From: an uncultured Alcaligenaceae bacterium
GTDB taxonomy: Bacteria > Pseudomonadota > Gammaproteobacteria > Burkholderiales > Burkholderiaceae_B
Direction: 5' to 3'
NCBI GenBank assembly: GCA_937995985.1
Contig: CALKIR010000050.1
Location: forward strand, 1 to 60,958
DNA: 60,958 nt
Shown here in pieces: positions 16,544-24,677 of this stretch (position 1 is the stretch's first letter; each line of letters begins with the position of its first letter). The notes below the pieces were generated by a model. That model saw nothing but the letters and a program-made list of their open reading frames with translations. It had not been told where the DNA came from and ran no database searches. A program made the position numbers and the translations under genes.

Positions 16544-17958
16544 CTACTGAGGACCGCTTTCTTTCTCGCAGTTTCTCTATTCTTAAACATGCTCAACAGC
16601 GTATTGCTCAGGCTCCGCGTTTACAACGCCAAGGCCGTGTTGTACGCGCTACAGGACTCATATTAGAGGCCGTTGGACTCAATCTACCAGTGGGCGCAGC
16701 GTGCCAAATTTATACCCCTCACGCAGTTCACTTATGGTCTGATGCCGAAGTAGTAGGTTTTGCCAATGGCACCACTTATCTCATGCCAATACACCCCTTG
16801 GCAAATATCGAGCCAGGTGCACCCATACGCGCCCTCCCCACGCCTATAGAGCCCCTGCGTCAAAGCCTAAAAACATCTCCCCTTCCCGACTCTACTCCAG
16901 CACGTACCTTACCCGTCGGCCCTCAGCTACTGGGTCGCATCTTAGATGGCTCAGGGCAACCCTTGGATCAGCTAGGCCCCCTAAATGGTCCTGTTTCTTC
17001 ACTCCACAGCCCCCCCATTAATCCCCTTCAGCGCCCGCCCATCACTGAAGTATTGGATGTAGGCATTCGTGCTATTAATGGCTTACTTACTGTGGGACGG
17101 GGCCAAAGAATGGGTTTATTTGCTGGCTCTGGAGTTGGCAAAAGCGTGCTATTAGGCATGATGGCTCGCTATACCCAAGCGGATATTGTTGTAGTAGGAC
17201 TAATTGGTGAACGTGGCAGAGAAGTCCGCGAATTTATTGAACAAAACCTAGGTTCCGAGGGATTACAGCGCGCTGTCGTTGTCGCAGCTCCTGCTGATGT
17301 CTCTCCCCTACTCAGGCTTCAAGCAGCACGTTATGCCACGCGTATTGCTGAGTACTTCCGTGATACAGGGCATCATGTGTTACTCATTATGGACTCCCTG
17401 ACCCGCTATGCTATGGCCCAGCGCGAGATTGCCCTAGCCCTTGGTGAACCACCTGCGACCAAAGGCTACCCTCCTTCTGTATTTAATTTACTGCCCGCAC
17501 TCGTGGAGCGGGCCGGTAACAGTCATGTTCATAGTGATCAAGGATCCTTAACCGCTTTTTACACCGTGCTCACTGAAGGCGATGATCAACAAGATCCCAT
17601 CGCTGACGCCGCGCGTGCCATTTTAGATGGTCATATTGTGCTGTCTCGACAACTAGCAGATAGCGGGCACTATCCTGCTATCAATATAGAAAGTTCGGTA
17701 TCACGCTTGTTGGCTCAGATTGTATCGGCTGAGCAAAGACAATTGGTTCAACGTTTTAAACAATACGCCTCGTTATATCAACGCAACCATGACCTCATCA
17801 CAGTGGGCGCTTATGTTGCTGGCCAAGATCCTACTACTGATGCAGCCATTCAGCTTTACCCCCAACTACAGCACTATTTGCAACAAGACATCCATGAAGC
17901 AATCAGCTACCCCCAAGCGGTCGCTGAATTAAAGGCCCTTTTTAATCATCTTAACTAG
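16540..17958 (+). CDS. fliI: Flagellum-specific ATP synthase FliI (export ATPase)
   Basis: Hexameric ATPase of the flagellar type III export apparatus. 472 residues. The Walker A loop AGSGVGKS is at about 195-202, followed by the conserved GLIGERGREVREFIEQ, Walker B HHVLLIMDSLTRYAMAQREIALALGEPP, the YPPSVFNLLPALVERAG signature and the C-terminal SRLLAQIVSAEQ. Closer to FliI than to F1-beta by the GLIGERGREV and export-specific motifs and by context between fliH and fliJ. Confidence 0.97.
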   Translation: MTTEDRFLSRSFSILKHAQQRIAQAPRLQRQGRVVRATGLILEAVGLNLPVGAACQIYTPHAVHLWSDAEVVGFANGTTYLMPIHPLANIEPGAPIRALPTPIEPLRQSLKTSPLPDSTPARTLPVGPQLLGRILDGSGQPLDQLGPLNGPVSSLHSPPINPLQRPPITEVLDVGIRAINGLLTVGRGQRMGLFAGSGVGKSVLLGMMARYTQADIVVVGLIGERGREVREFIEQNLGSEGLQRAVVVAAPADVSPLLRLQAARYATRIAEYFRDTGHHVLLIMDSLTRYAMAQREIALALGEPPATKGYPPSVFNLLPALVERAGNSHVHSDQGSLTAFYTVLTEGDDQQDPIADAARAILDGHIVLSRQLADSGHYPAINIESSVSRLLAQIVSAEQRQLVQRFKQYASLYQRNHDLITVGAYVAGQDPTTDAAIQLYPQLQHYLQQDIHEAISYPQAVAELKALFNHLN

Positions 17959-17963
17959 TTATC

Positions 17964-18425
17964 ATGTCCCAACCATCGCGTCCTGAGCAATTTCAGCGTT
18001 TATTAGAACTGAGCCAACAGCAACTCGATGAGCTGGGCAAAAAGTTACATGCTGCTATCCAGATCCATACTTCTGCCACGCAGCAACTACAGCAATTACA
18101 ACTTTATCATCAAGAATATACTGAGCGGCTAAATCAAGAGCGCCAACAAGGCTGCTCAATGACAAACTATCGTAATTTCCTCCGCTTTATCGGCACTTTG
18201 GAAACCGCTATTTCAGAGCAAAATACTAAGGTAGTGCATCTTTCTGCGCAACGTGCGGAAATACAGCAACAGTGGCATGCACTAAGACAACGCTGCAAAG
18301 CCTACGAAACCCTCATTGAACGTAGTCAGCAGGCCGCACAATACGAGGCCAACCGCCTGGAGCAACGTCATAATGACGAAATTGCTAGTCAATTAGCACA
18401 TCGTGCGCGAACACCACATAGCTAG
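17964..18425 (+). CDS. fliJ: Flagellar export protein FliJ
   Basis: Coiled-coil stalk protein that sits in the FliI hexamer and contacts FlhA. 153 residues, nearly all helical and rich in Gln/Leu/Glu: FQRLLELSQQQLDELGKKL, then LQQLQLYHQEYTERLNQERQQG and the conserved YRNFLRFIGTLETAISEQ. Starts 5 bp after fliI. Sequence conservation of FliJ is low in general; context makes the call firm. Confidence 0.92.
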   Translation: MSQPSRPEQFQRLLELSQQQLDELGKKLHAAIQIHTSATQQLQQLQLYHQEYTERLNQERQQGCSMTNYRNFLRFIGTLETAISEQNTKVVHLSAQRAEIQQQWHALRQRCKAYETLIERSQQAAQYEANRLEQRHNDEIASQLAHRARTPHS

Positions 18426-18436
18426 GAAATTTTATA

Positions 18437-19705
18437 ATGCTTCATTCTATTGATTTCCTCCCCGCGCCTAAAGAACAGCAGAAGAATTCTTTTCTTTCAG
18501 CGCATCAGGATCATACCGTTCATAATGATGACCTAAGCAACTCGGATTTTGCTGCGGCTTTGGCCCAATTATTTGGGGTCCCCGTAACTCATGAGCACGC
18601 AGCTAATGCGCCCCGCCCCCTTGACTCGCAGCAGGGCTTGCAGCACCGCGCCAAACAAGAACAAGCTCCTCTTTTCGTGCCCCATCACCATTTAAATCAG
18701 GCTGCACAGCCCTTACCTGTACACACCCCTTCCCTTTCATTACAATCCGCCCCCGAGGCATTATCCGTAGCTAAGCACACGCACTTAAGCATACAACAGC
18801 AGACTCAATGGGCCGCTCAGTCGCGTCCCCTGCAGCCAGCCTTATCGGCTGGCCCCTCCTTGCCGCCATCATCCACAAGCACTCCTGATCTTAAGGAGCA
18901 TGCTCATAGTCTCACTCAGGTACGGCCACAAACCGCGCCATTTAACACACCATCCAGCGCCTTTACAGGATCGCACACTCCCCGCAAAGAGCATGCCGGT
19001 TCAGTGCTGCTTGGCCAGCCCCCACGAGCGGATCAAAGCGCTTATACCCAAACAGTATCATTCGATAAATTCGAGTCTACACAAGAATTTCGTGCGCTTA
19101 TTAACGGCTCCACTCAGCCTGCTGAAACGAATTCAGGGCAGGCCATCAATCGCGCTGAGTCCCCCTCCTTATTTGCTTCTCCCCTATCTTCTGGGTTGAA
19201 TTGGGCCGCACCCGCTCCCTCCCCATTGCATGCCCCTTCTCCCGTACCCGTTGTTGATCACAATGTTGCGCTCGATCTTCAGCACCCTCAATGGGCACAG
19301 CAGCTGGGCAAAAACTTATTACGCATGAGCACACAACATGCATCTGGGCAATCTATGGCACAAATTAGGCTGGATCCCCCTCATCTTGGACCATTACAAA
19401 TCAGCCTGCATATACAGGAGGGGCAAATTCATGCTCAATTTTTCTCTCCTCACGCTTTCGTGCGCCATAGCATTGAGCAAGCCCTACCTCAATTATTCGA
19501 GCAGTTTAACCAAGCGGGCTTAACTCTTGGCCAAACTTTTGTCGGCAGCGAGCAGCACTTTAGCCAACAGCAACACTTTACTGGCAATCAAAAACAACCA
19601 AGTCTGGCTCGCTCCCCAGCTTCAAGCACCGTGCCACACGAGACTCCCCCTAGCACCACCGTGTCTGTGCGGCACCCAAATTCCACTATCAATACCTTTG
19701 CTTGA
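18437..19705 (+). CDS. fliK: Flagellar hook-length control protein FliK
   Basis: Secreted molecular ruler that ends hook growth and switches FlhB to filament substrates. 422 residues. The first 270 are Pro/Ser/His/Gln-rich and disordered. The C-terminal Flg_hook domain (about 275-385) has QWAQQLGKNLLRMSTQHASG, the hallmark AQIRLDPPHLGPLQISLHIQ, then VRHSIEQALPQLFEQFNQAGLTL. This is the canonical FliK by position (after fliJ) and motif. A further FliK-like protein is encoded at 11.2 kb. Confidence 0.95.
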   Translation: MLHSIDFLPAPKEQQKNSFLSAHQDHTVHNDDLSNSDFAAALAQLFGVPVTHEHAANAPRPLDSQQGLQHRAKQEQAPLFVPHHHLNQAAQPLPVHTPSLSLQSAPEALSVAKHTHLSIQQQTQWAAQSRPLQPALSAGPSLPPSSTSTPDLKEHAHSLTQVRPQTAPFNTPSSAFTGSHTPRKEHAGSVLLGQPPRADQSAYTQTVSFDKFESTQEFRALINGSTQPAETNSGQAINRAESPSLFASPLSSGLNWAAPAPSPLHAPSPVPVVDHNVALDLQHPQWAQQLGKNLLRMSTQHASGQSMAQIRLDPPHLGPLQISLHIQEGQIHAQFFSPHAFVRHSIEQALPQLFEQFNQAGLTLGQTFVGSEQHFSQQQHFTGNQKQPSLARSPASSTVPHETPPSTTVSVRHPNSTINTFA

Positions 19706-19808
19706 ATGTTTAGATTGAGATGAGTGAGCCAGAGTAATCATTACTTAGTTCACTATTGGATGAGTCACACAATTTTTGCGGATTACAGTAGGCTAATTAT
19801 TAACACTT

Positions 19809-20384
19809 ATGACCACTTCTTCCTCAACCCGTCGCAACACACCCAACAGGACTTCTTTTCAACGGCCCCGCTCCCGTGGCCTCGGGCAGCGTATTTTTAG
19901 ATTTATCCTGCTCATCTTATTTGTGGTTCTGCTTACCGTTTTAGCCACTCTCTATTTTGTGGGTTTTGACTTTGCTCCTGAATCATTCAGTTTAGGTAAA
20001 CAGTCTCAAGCCCAAACAACAACTGAGACCACTCATACAGAACCAGCACGCACTCAGCCAACCAATGAAAAGCCATTCTTTGTAGAATTAGCCCCTTTTA
20101 CCGTTACACTGAATCAAAATGGCCGCTCTCGCATTCTTTATGTGGGCATCACCTTGCAAGTTGCCGATAAAGACTCCAGCGAATTGCTCAAAGAATACCA
20201 ACCTGTGGTGCGCGATCGTATTTTGCACGTACTCTCCTTACAAGACCCGCAAACTGTACACACCCCTGCTGGTCGCCAAAGCTTAGAACAACAGCTCAAC
20301 GAAACACTTAGCAACCCCTATCCCCCTGCTGGAATAGGACCTAAAATTAATCATGTGTTATTTACCACTTTTGTGGTGCAATAA
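19809..20384 (+). CDS. fliL: Flagellar basal body-associated protein FliL
   Basis: Single-pass inner-membrane protein around the stator that supports MotAB function. 191 residues: a basic N-terminus, one helix at about 30-52 (FRFILLILFVVLLTVLATLYFVG), then a periplasmic domain with FFVELAPFTVTLN, ILYVGITLQVAD and VRDRILHVLSLQDPQTVHTPAGRQ. Starts a second forward operon 103 bp after fliK. Its last base is also the first base of fliM's ATG (TAATG). Confidence 0.94.
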   Translation: MTTSSSTRRNTPNRTSFQRPRSRGLGQRIFRFILLILFVVLLTVLATLYFVGFDFAPESFSLGKQSQAQTTTETTHTEPARTQPTNEKPFFVELAPFTVTLNQNGRSRILYVGITLQVADKDSSELLKEYQPVVRDRILHVLSLQDPQTVHTPAGRQSLEQQLNETLSNPYPPAGIGPKINHVLFTTFVVQ

Positions 20385-21406
20385 TGTCATACCAAAGCTT
20401 TCTATCTCAAGATGAAGTTGATGCACTACTGGCTGGGGTCACCGGTGAGGAAATCCCTACCGAAGAGGAGGTAGTGCCGGTCGGAGGGGTGAGACCGTAT
20501 GATCTTACCTCTCCTGAAAAAGTTATCCGTCACCGGATGCAAACTTTGGAGCTCATCAATGAGCGGTTTGCGCGTCGGTTGCGGCATACTTTATTAAGCT
20601 TTATGCGCCGCAATGCCGATATTACCGTTGGCTCAGTGCGCATTCAAAAATATAGTGATTTTGAGCGCAACTTACCTGTGCCGAGCAACCTTAACATGGT
20701 TGCTCTCAAGCCTTTACGCGGTACGGCTCTGTTTACTTTTGATCCTCATTTGGTGTTTCTTATCATTGACAGTCTATTTGGAGGACATGGCCGGTATAAC
20801 ACACGCATTGAAGGCAGAGACTTTACCACCACCGAGCAACGCATTATTCTACGCCTCTTGACGCATACTTTAGAGAGCTATTGCAGCGCCTGGGAAAGTG
20901 TTTATCAACTCGAATTTGAGTATATACGCTCGGAGATGCACACAAAATTTGCGCGCATTAGCACCAGCAATGAATTGGTTGTGGTCACTTCATTTAACAT
21001 AGAGTTTGGGGCCCAAGGGGGCAATCTTAATGTATGCCTGCCCTACTCGATGATAGAGCCGCTGCGTGATCTGCTGACACGTCCCTTACAAGACACTAGC
21101 AACAGCGAAATTGACCAACGCTGGACCCGCCAACTCAGCCGGCAAGTCCGCAGTGCCGAGGTTGAATTAGCTGTTGAATTCCAAACCATAGCAACCACTG
21201 TGGGCGCATTAATGCAGTTAAAAAAAGGAGATGTCTTGCCCATAGATCTGCCTACTGAGGTAACCGCACATGTGGATGGTGTGCCCATCTTGCGCTGTGG
21301 CTATGGCACTTTTAATAATCATTATGCAATACGCGTCAATCGCATTTTGTCTTATCAAGAATCTAAACTGCACAAGGTGAGTCTCGATGACGAATCCAAA
21401 GAATGA
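20384..21406 (+). CDS. fliM: Flagellar motor switch protein FliM
   Basis: C-ring protein that binds phospho-CheY. 340 residues. The N-terminal CheY-binding peptide is present as SFLSQDEVDALL. The CheC-like middle domain includes RRLRHTLLSFMRRNADITVG and the GGHGRYNTRIEGRDFTTTEQ loop. The C-terminal SpoA domain is VEFQTIATTVGALMQLKKGDVLPID. Start overlaps fliL and the end overlaps fliN by 20 nt. Confidence 0.97.
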   Translation: MSYQSFLSQDEVDALLAGVTGEEIPTEEEVVPVGGVRPYDLTSPEKVIRHRMQTLELINERFARRLRHTLLSFMRRNADITVGSVRIQKYSDFERNLPVPSNLNMVALKPLRGTALFTFDPHLVFLIIDSLFGGHGRYNTRIEGRDFTTTEQRIILRLLTHTLESYCSAWESVYQLEFEYIRSEMHTKFARISTSNELVVVTSFNIEFGAQGGNLNVCLPYSMIEPLRDLLTRPLQDTSNSEIDQRWTRQLSRQVRSAEVELAVEFQTIATTVGALMQLKKGDVLPIDLPTEVTAHVDGVPILRCGYGTFNNHYAIRVNRILSYQESKLHKVSLDDESKE

Positions 21407-22007
21407 ATCCCAAGAAACCTCCAATGTAGCCCAAGACGAATTAGATATTAACTGGGAGGAAGCTCTGGCTGAACAGCGTGCTGCTGAAAGCGCAGCTGCG
21501 GCCGATAGCTTATCAGCTAGTCAGGCCCAAGGGCTCGGATCTCTGGATGACGAATGGGCCAAAGCCCTCGAAGAGCAAGCACAAGGCAGTGCAACGAGCA
21601 CACCTGCTGCAACAGAGCCCACAACAACGGCATCTTCCCCTAAAACAAGTAGCGAGGAGGCCACAACAGCCAAACAACACACAGCCACTAGTGCTCAAAA
21701 CATTTTCCAACCCCTTGATCATCAATCAGGTGGCGCCAAAAGCGACATCGATATGATCATGGATATTCCGGTACAACTGTCTGTTGAATTAGGACGCACT
21801 CGTCTGACCATCAAAAACATTTTACAACTTGGGCAAGGTTCGGTTGTAGAGCTCGATGGTCTGGCCGGCGAACCTATGGATATTTATGTCAATGGCTATC
21901 TCATTGCCCAAGGTGAGGTGGTTGTGGTGGATGATAAATACGGGGTGCGCATTACCGATATCATTACCCCTAGCGATCGTATTCATAGATTAAATACTCG
22001 CCGCTAG
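21387..22007 (+). CDS. fliN: Flagellar motor switch protein FliN with duplicated N-terminal motif
   Basis: C-ring base component and docking point for FliH. 206 residues, clearly longer than the roughly 137 of enteric FliN. The SpoA domain (about 120-206) is standard: DIDMIMDIPVQLSVELGRT, GSVVELDGLAGEPMDIYVNG, VVVDDKYGVRITDIITP. The N-terminal part carries the W-x-x-A-L-x-E-Q motif twice, at 23-30 (WEEALAEQ) and 57-64 (WAKALEEQ); enteric FliN has it once. An Ala/Thr-rich linker (about 66-105) joins the parts. It overlaps the end of fliM. Confidence 0.95.
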   Translation: MTNPKNESQETSNVAQDELDINWEEALAEQRAAESAAAADSLSASQAQGLGSLDDEWAKALEEQAQGSATSTPAATEPTTTASSPKTSSEEATTAKQHTATSAQNIFQPLDHQSGGAKSDIDMIMDIPVQLSVELGRTRLTIKNILQLGQGSVVELDGLAGEPMDIYVNGYLIAQGEVVVVDDKYGVRITDIITPSDRIHRLNTRR

Positions 22008-22050
22008 GCAATCAACCTTGTCTTGGTAAATTATTCTGCACTGACGCAGC

Positions 22051-23181
22051 ATGATCAACAGCACTGCTCTCATTAAGATCTCCATTAGCTTGGCGGCGAT
22101 AGTAGCCCTGATCCTCGCCTTAGCTTTTTTAGCACGCAAATTGGGCTTGGGCAGCACCCAAAACACACACCATTTGCGTGTACTGCACCGACTGCGGCTT
22201 GGCCCTCGAATGCAGCTTATGATCATTGAAAACAATAATAAACAGTTGCTCATTGGAGTAACCCCGCACCATATTACTTTGCTAGATAGTCCGAGCCATT
22301 CACCAAATTCTGGCTCCCTTTCTTTTCACGAGGTCCTGACTCACTGCCAAGACAAACATCCGCCTACTTTCAATCATGATGATTCAGCCCCCCCTTCCCA
22401 ACCCAATATAAAAAAAGGCATCTCTATATTTTTCCTATTTGGCCTATTTAGCGCCTTGTTAGGTGCTTTAGTGTTTTTTTCTCCCTCGTTACACGCTCAA
22501 ACGCTACCTTTGCCTGCTATTGCCAGCAGCATCAACGAACAGGGGGAGCAAGTATGGTCGCTCAGTATCGAAACCCTCGTTCTTTTAACCCTCATTACCT
22601 TTATTCCTGCAGCACTCATTATGATGACGGGTTTTACCCGCATTATTATTGTGCTAGGACTTTTGCGTAATGCCATGGGCACTGGAGCAGCGCCTCCTAA
22701 TAGCATCCTCATCGGTATTGCCCTTTTTCTCACCTTTTTTGCAATGGCTCCCGTCTTTGATGACATCTATGAGCATGCATACCTACCGTTAAGCCATAAT
22801 GAACTTAATTTACAGCAAGCACTAGAACGCGGCGCAGAGCCTTTAAAAGAGTTTATGCTGCATCAAACTCGGGAACATGATCTCATTTTCTATGCTGACT
22901 TAGCTCATGCAGGTCCATTCGAAGGCCCTGAACAAGTCCCTTTGCGTATCCTCGTGCCTGCCTTTATTACAAGCGAGCTTAAAACAGCTTTTCAAATCGG
23001 CTTTACTATTTTTATTCCTTTTCTAATTATTGATTTATTGGTCGCCAGCGTGCTGATGTCTCTAGGAATGATGATGGTGCCCCCAGTAACCATTTCATTA
23101 CCTTTTAAGCTCATGCTCTTTGTCTTAGCGGACGGGTGGCATCTGCTCTTAGGCTCATTGGCCCGAAGCTTTTATTTCTAA
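22051..23181 (+). CDS. fliP: FliO-FliP fusion, flagellar export-gate protein
   Basis: A single 376-residue reading frame. Residues 1-80 are FliO: transmembrane helix 7-28, basic RKLGLG, then RVLHRLRLGPRMQLMIIENNNKQLLIGVT. Residues 81-120 are a polar His/Pro/Ser linker. Residues 121-149 look like the FliP signal peptide, KK-GISIFFLFGLFSALLGALVFF ending SLHA-Q, but placed internally. Residues 150-376 are FliP: LVLLTLITFIPAALIMMTGF, RNAMGTGAAPPNSILIG, PFKLMLFVLADGWHLL. No in-frame ATG lies in the linker, and the in-frame TTG and GTG fall inside the hydrophobic core, so FliP has no sensible start of its own. FliP forms the export gate with FliQ and FliR; FliO helps assemble the FliP ring. Signal peptidase cleavage after Ala149 could separate them. 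Confidence 0.9.
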   Translation: MINSTALIKISISLAAIVALILALAFLARKLGLGSTQNTHHLRVLHRLRLGPRMQLMIIENNNKQLLIGVTPHHITLLDSPSHSPNSGSLSFHEVLTHCQDKHPPTFNHDDSAPPSQPNIKKGISIFFLFGLFSALLGALVFFSPSLHAQTLPLPAIASSINEQGEQVWSLSIETLVLLTLITFIPAALIMMTGFTRIIIVLGLLRNAMGTGAAPPNSILIGIALFLTFFAMAPVFDDIYEHAYLPLSHNELNLQQALERGAEPLKEFMLHQTREHDLIFYADLAHAGPFEGPEQVPLRILVPAFITSELKTAFQIGFTIFIPFLIIDLLVASVLMSLGMMMVPPVTISLPFKLMLFVLADGWHLLLGSLARSFYF

Positions 23182-23240
23182 GACGCGGCACTCTTAGTGT
23201 ATCGCGTCTGACCTGGCCACTAGACCGAAAGGAGTTGTCT

Positions 23241-23510
23241 ATGACCCCTGAAACAGTAATGACCATGACCTATGCTGCGCTCAAAGTCGCCTTATCGATG
23301 GCTGGGCCGCTGCTCCTCACCACTCTGGTTGTGGGTCTGGTGGTCAGTATTTTTCAAGCAGCCACCCAAATTAATGAAATGACGCTGCCCTTTACACTCA
23401 AGATTGTGGCAGTTGCCATCGCCATCGTGTTACTTGGACCCTGGCTTATCAGTACGATGGTGGAATATATACAAGCCTTATTTAGTAGCATTCCCGATCA
23501 TCTCTATTAA
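23241..23510 (+). CDS. fliQ: Flagellar biosynthetic protein FliQ
   Basis: Small export-gate subunit with two membrane helices. 89 residues from the ATG at 23241, which has a good AAAGGAG ribosome site 6 bp before it; the longer frame upstream overlaps fliP and lacks similarity. Typical sequence: MTPETVMTMTYAALKVAL, PLLLTTLVVGLVVSIFQAATQINEMTL, FTLKIVAVAIAIVLLGPWL. Confidence 0.96.
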   Translation: MTPETVMTMTYAALKVALSMAGPLLLTTLVVGLVVSIFQAATQINEMTLPFTLKIVAVAIAIVLLGPWLISTMVEYIQALFSSIPDHLY

Positions 23511-23557
23511 CCTTACGCTAATAGGCTATATCTGATGGTTGCAATAAGTGTCACAGC

Positions 23558-24343
23558 ATGATCAGTGTTACTTATCACGACTTGCTCAGCCTGTTTAATA
23601 CCTATTTTTGGCCGTTTATACGCCTATTAGGATTATTTATGGCTGCTCCTCTTTTTAGTGAGTCGGGAATCCCCGTACGCATCAAAGTAGGCCTAGCTGC
23701 TATGCTCGCCCTTACTATTGGCCCGTTATTGCCGCCTCTAGATTTTGAATACCACAATCTATACGAAGTACTTGGGCTCATTGTAATGCAAACGCTAATT
23801 GGGCTATTAATCGGCTTATGTATGCGCATCGTTTTTTCCGCAGTCCAAACAGCTGGAGAATTTATAGGCCTGCAAATGGGGCTTTCGTTTGCCTCATTTT
23901 TTGATCCTGCCACGGGCAGTAACACCGCGGTATTGGCTCGATTACTTAATATCATAGCCATGCTTTTATTTATTGCGGTGGACGGACATCTTTTTTTACT
24001 AGATGTGCTGTACTACAGCCTAACAGAAATTCCTATTAGTTTAAGGCCTATTTCTGTAGAAGGTATCGGTGTTTTTTTAGAATGGAGCAGGCATATTTGG
24101 TTTTCAGGATTATTATTGGCACTGCCCCTTATTATTGTGCTATTGAGCATTAACTTGGCCTTTGGGATTTTAAACCGTACTGCACAACAATTAACTGTTT
24201 TTGCCGTGGGCTTTCCCATTACTCTAAGCGTTGGGTTTATTTTGCTTGTTTTAGTGATTCCCCGCTCAGCTCCGTTTTTACTCGAGCTCTTTGAAGCAGG
24301 GTTTAGCACCTTGCGTGATTTATTATGGGCCTTGAGTCATTAA
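23558..24343 (+). CDS. fliR: Flagellar biosynthetic protein FliR
   Basis: Export-gate subunit that completes the FliP5Q4R1 complex. 261 residues with about six hydrophobic segments. Landmarks are FIRLLGLFMAAPLFSESGIPVRIKVGLA, GEFIGLQMGLSFASFFDPATG, and RTAQQLTVFAVGFPITLSVGFILL. Last gene of the fliL-R operon. It ends only 4 bp from the stop of the convergent lipoprotein gene. Confidence 0.96.
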   Translation: MISVTYHDLLSLFNTYFWPFIRLLGLFMAAPLFSESGIPVRIKVGLAAMLALTIGPLLPPLDFEYHNLYEVLGLIVMQTLIGLLIGLCMRIVFSAVQTAGEFIGLQMGLSFASFFDPATGSNTAVLARLLNIIAMLLFIAVDGHLFLLDVLYYSLTEIPISLRPISVEGIGVFLEWSRHIWFSGLLLALPLIIVLLSINLAFGILNRTAQQLTVFAVGFPITLSVGFILLVLVIPRSAPFLLELFEAGFSTLRDLLWALSH

Positions 24344-24347
24344 GCCT

Positions 24348-24677
24348 TTAGGGCGCATAAGGCACTTGCCGCACGAATCTATCCTGTGCATCAAACTCCA
24401 GCATAAGTGAGCGATCAAAGTAAATCGCATCTGGCAACAAAGCACGACTGTACTGCCATAATGCCCACTTGCTCCCATCAGGACGGGGGTACACGGTTGT
24501 AGGGGGGCCATCTAAAACAAACACCGCATCTTCATAAGTGCTGAGCTGCGGAGTTAAGGCTGACAGCCCATCCCTGTCATAATAAATGCCCGTGCTGTAA
24601 CAACCACTAAGAAAAATGGCAAGGGACACACCTATTGCCCATGCCATGAGAGTGTTCATAATAGGTCTTACACGCAT
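24348..24677 (-). CDS. Small outer-membrane-type lipoprotein, BamE/SmpA-like appearance
   Basis: 109 residues from the ATG at 24677, which overlaps the receptor stop as TAATG behind a GGGAAGAG ribosome site. Signal peptide with lipobox IFLSGC; the residue after the Cys is Tyr, which does not favour inner-membrane retention. The mature part (LTPQLSTYEDAVFVLDGPP, then WALWQYSRALLP, RSLMLEFDAQDRFV) resembles the short alpha-beta fold of SmpA/OmlA (BamE-like) proteins. No function is known. It is the last gene of the flgKL-receptor transcription unit, so co-expression with flagella is expected. Confidence 0.7.
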   Translation of the reverse strand: MRVRPIMNTLMAWAIGVSLAIFLSGCYSTGIYYDRDGLSALTPQLSTYEDAVFVLDGPPTTVYPRPDGSKWALWQYSRALLPDAIYFDRSLMLEFDAQDRFVRQVPYAP

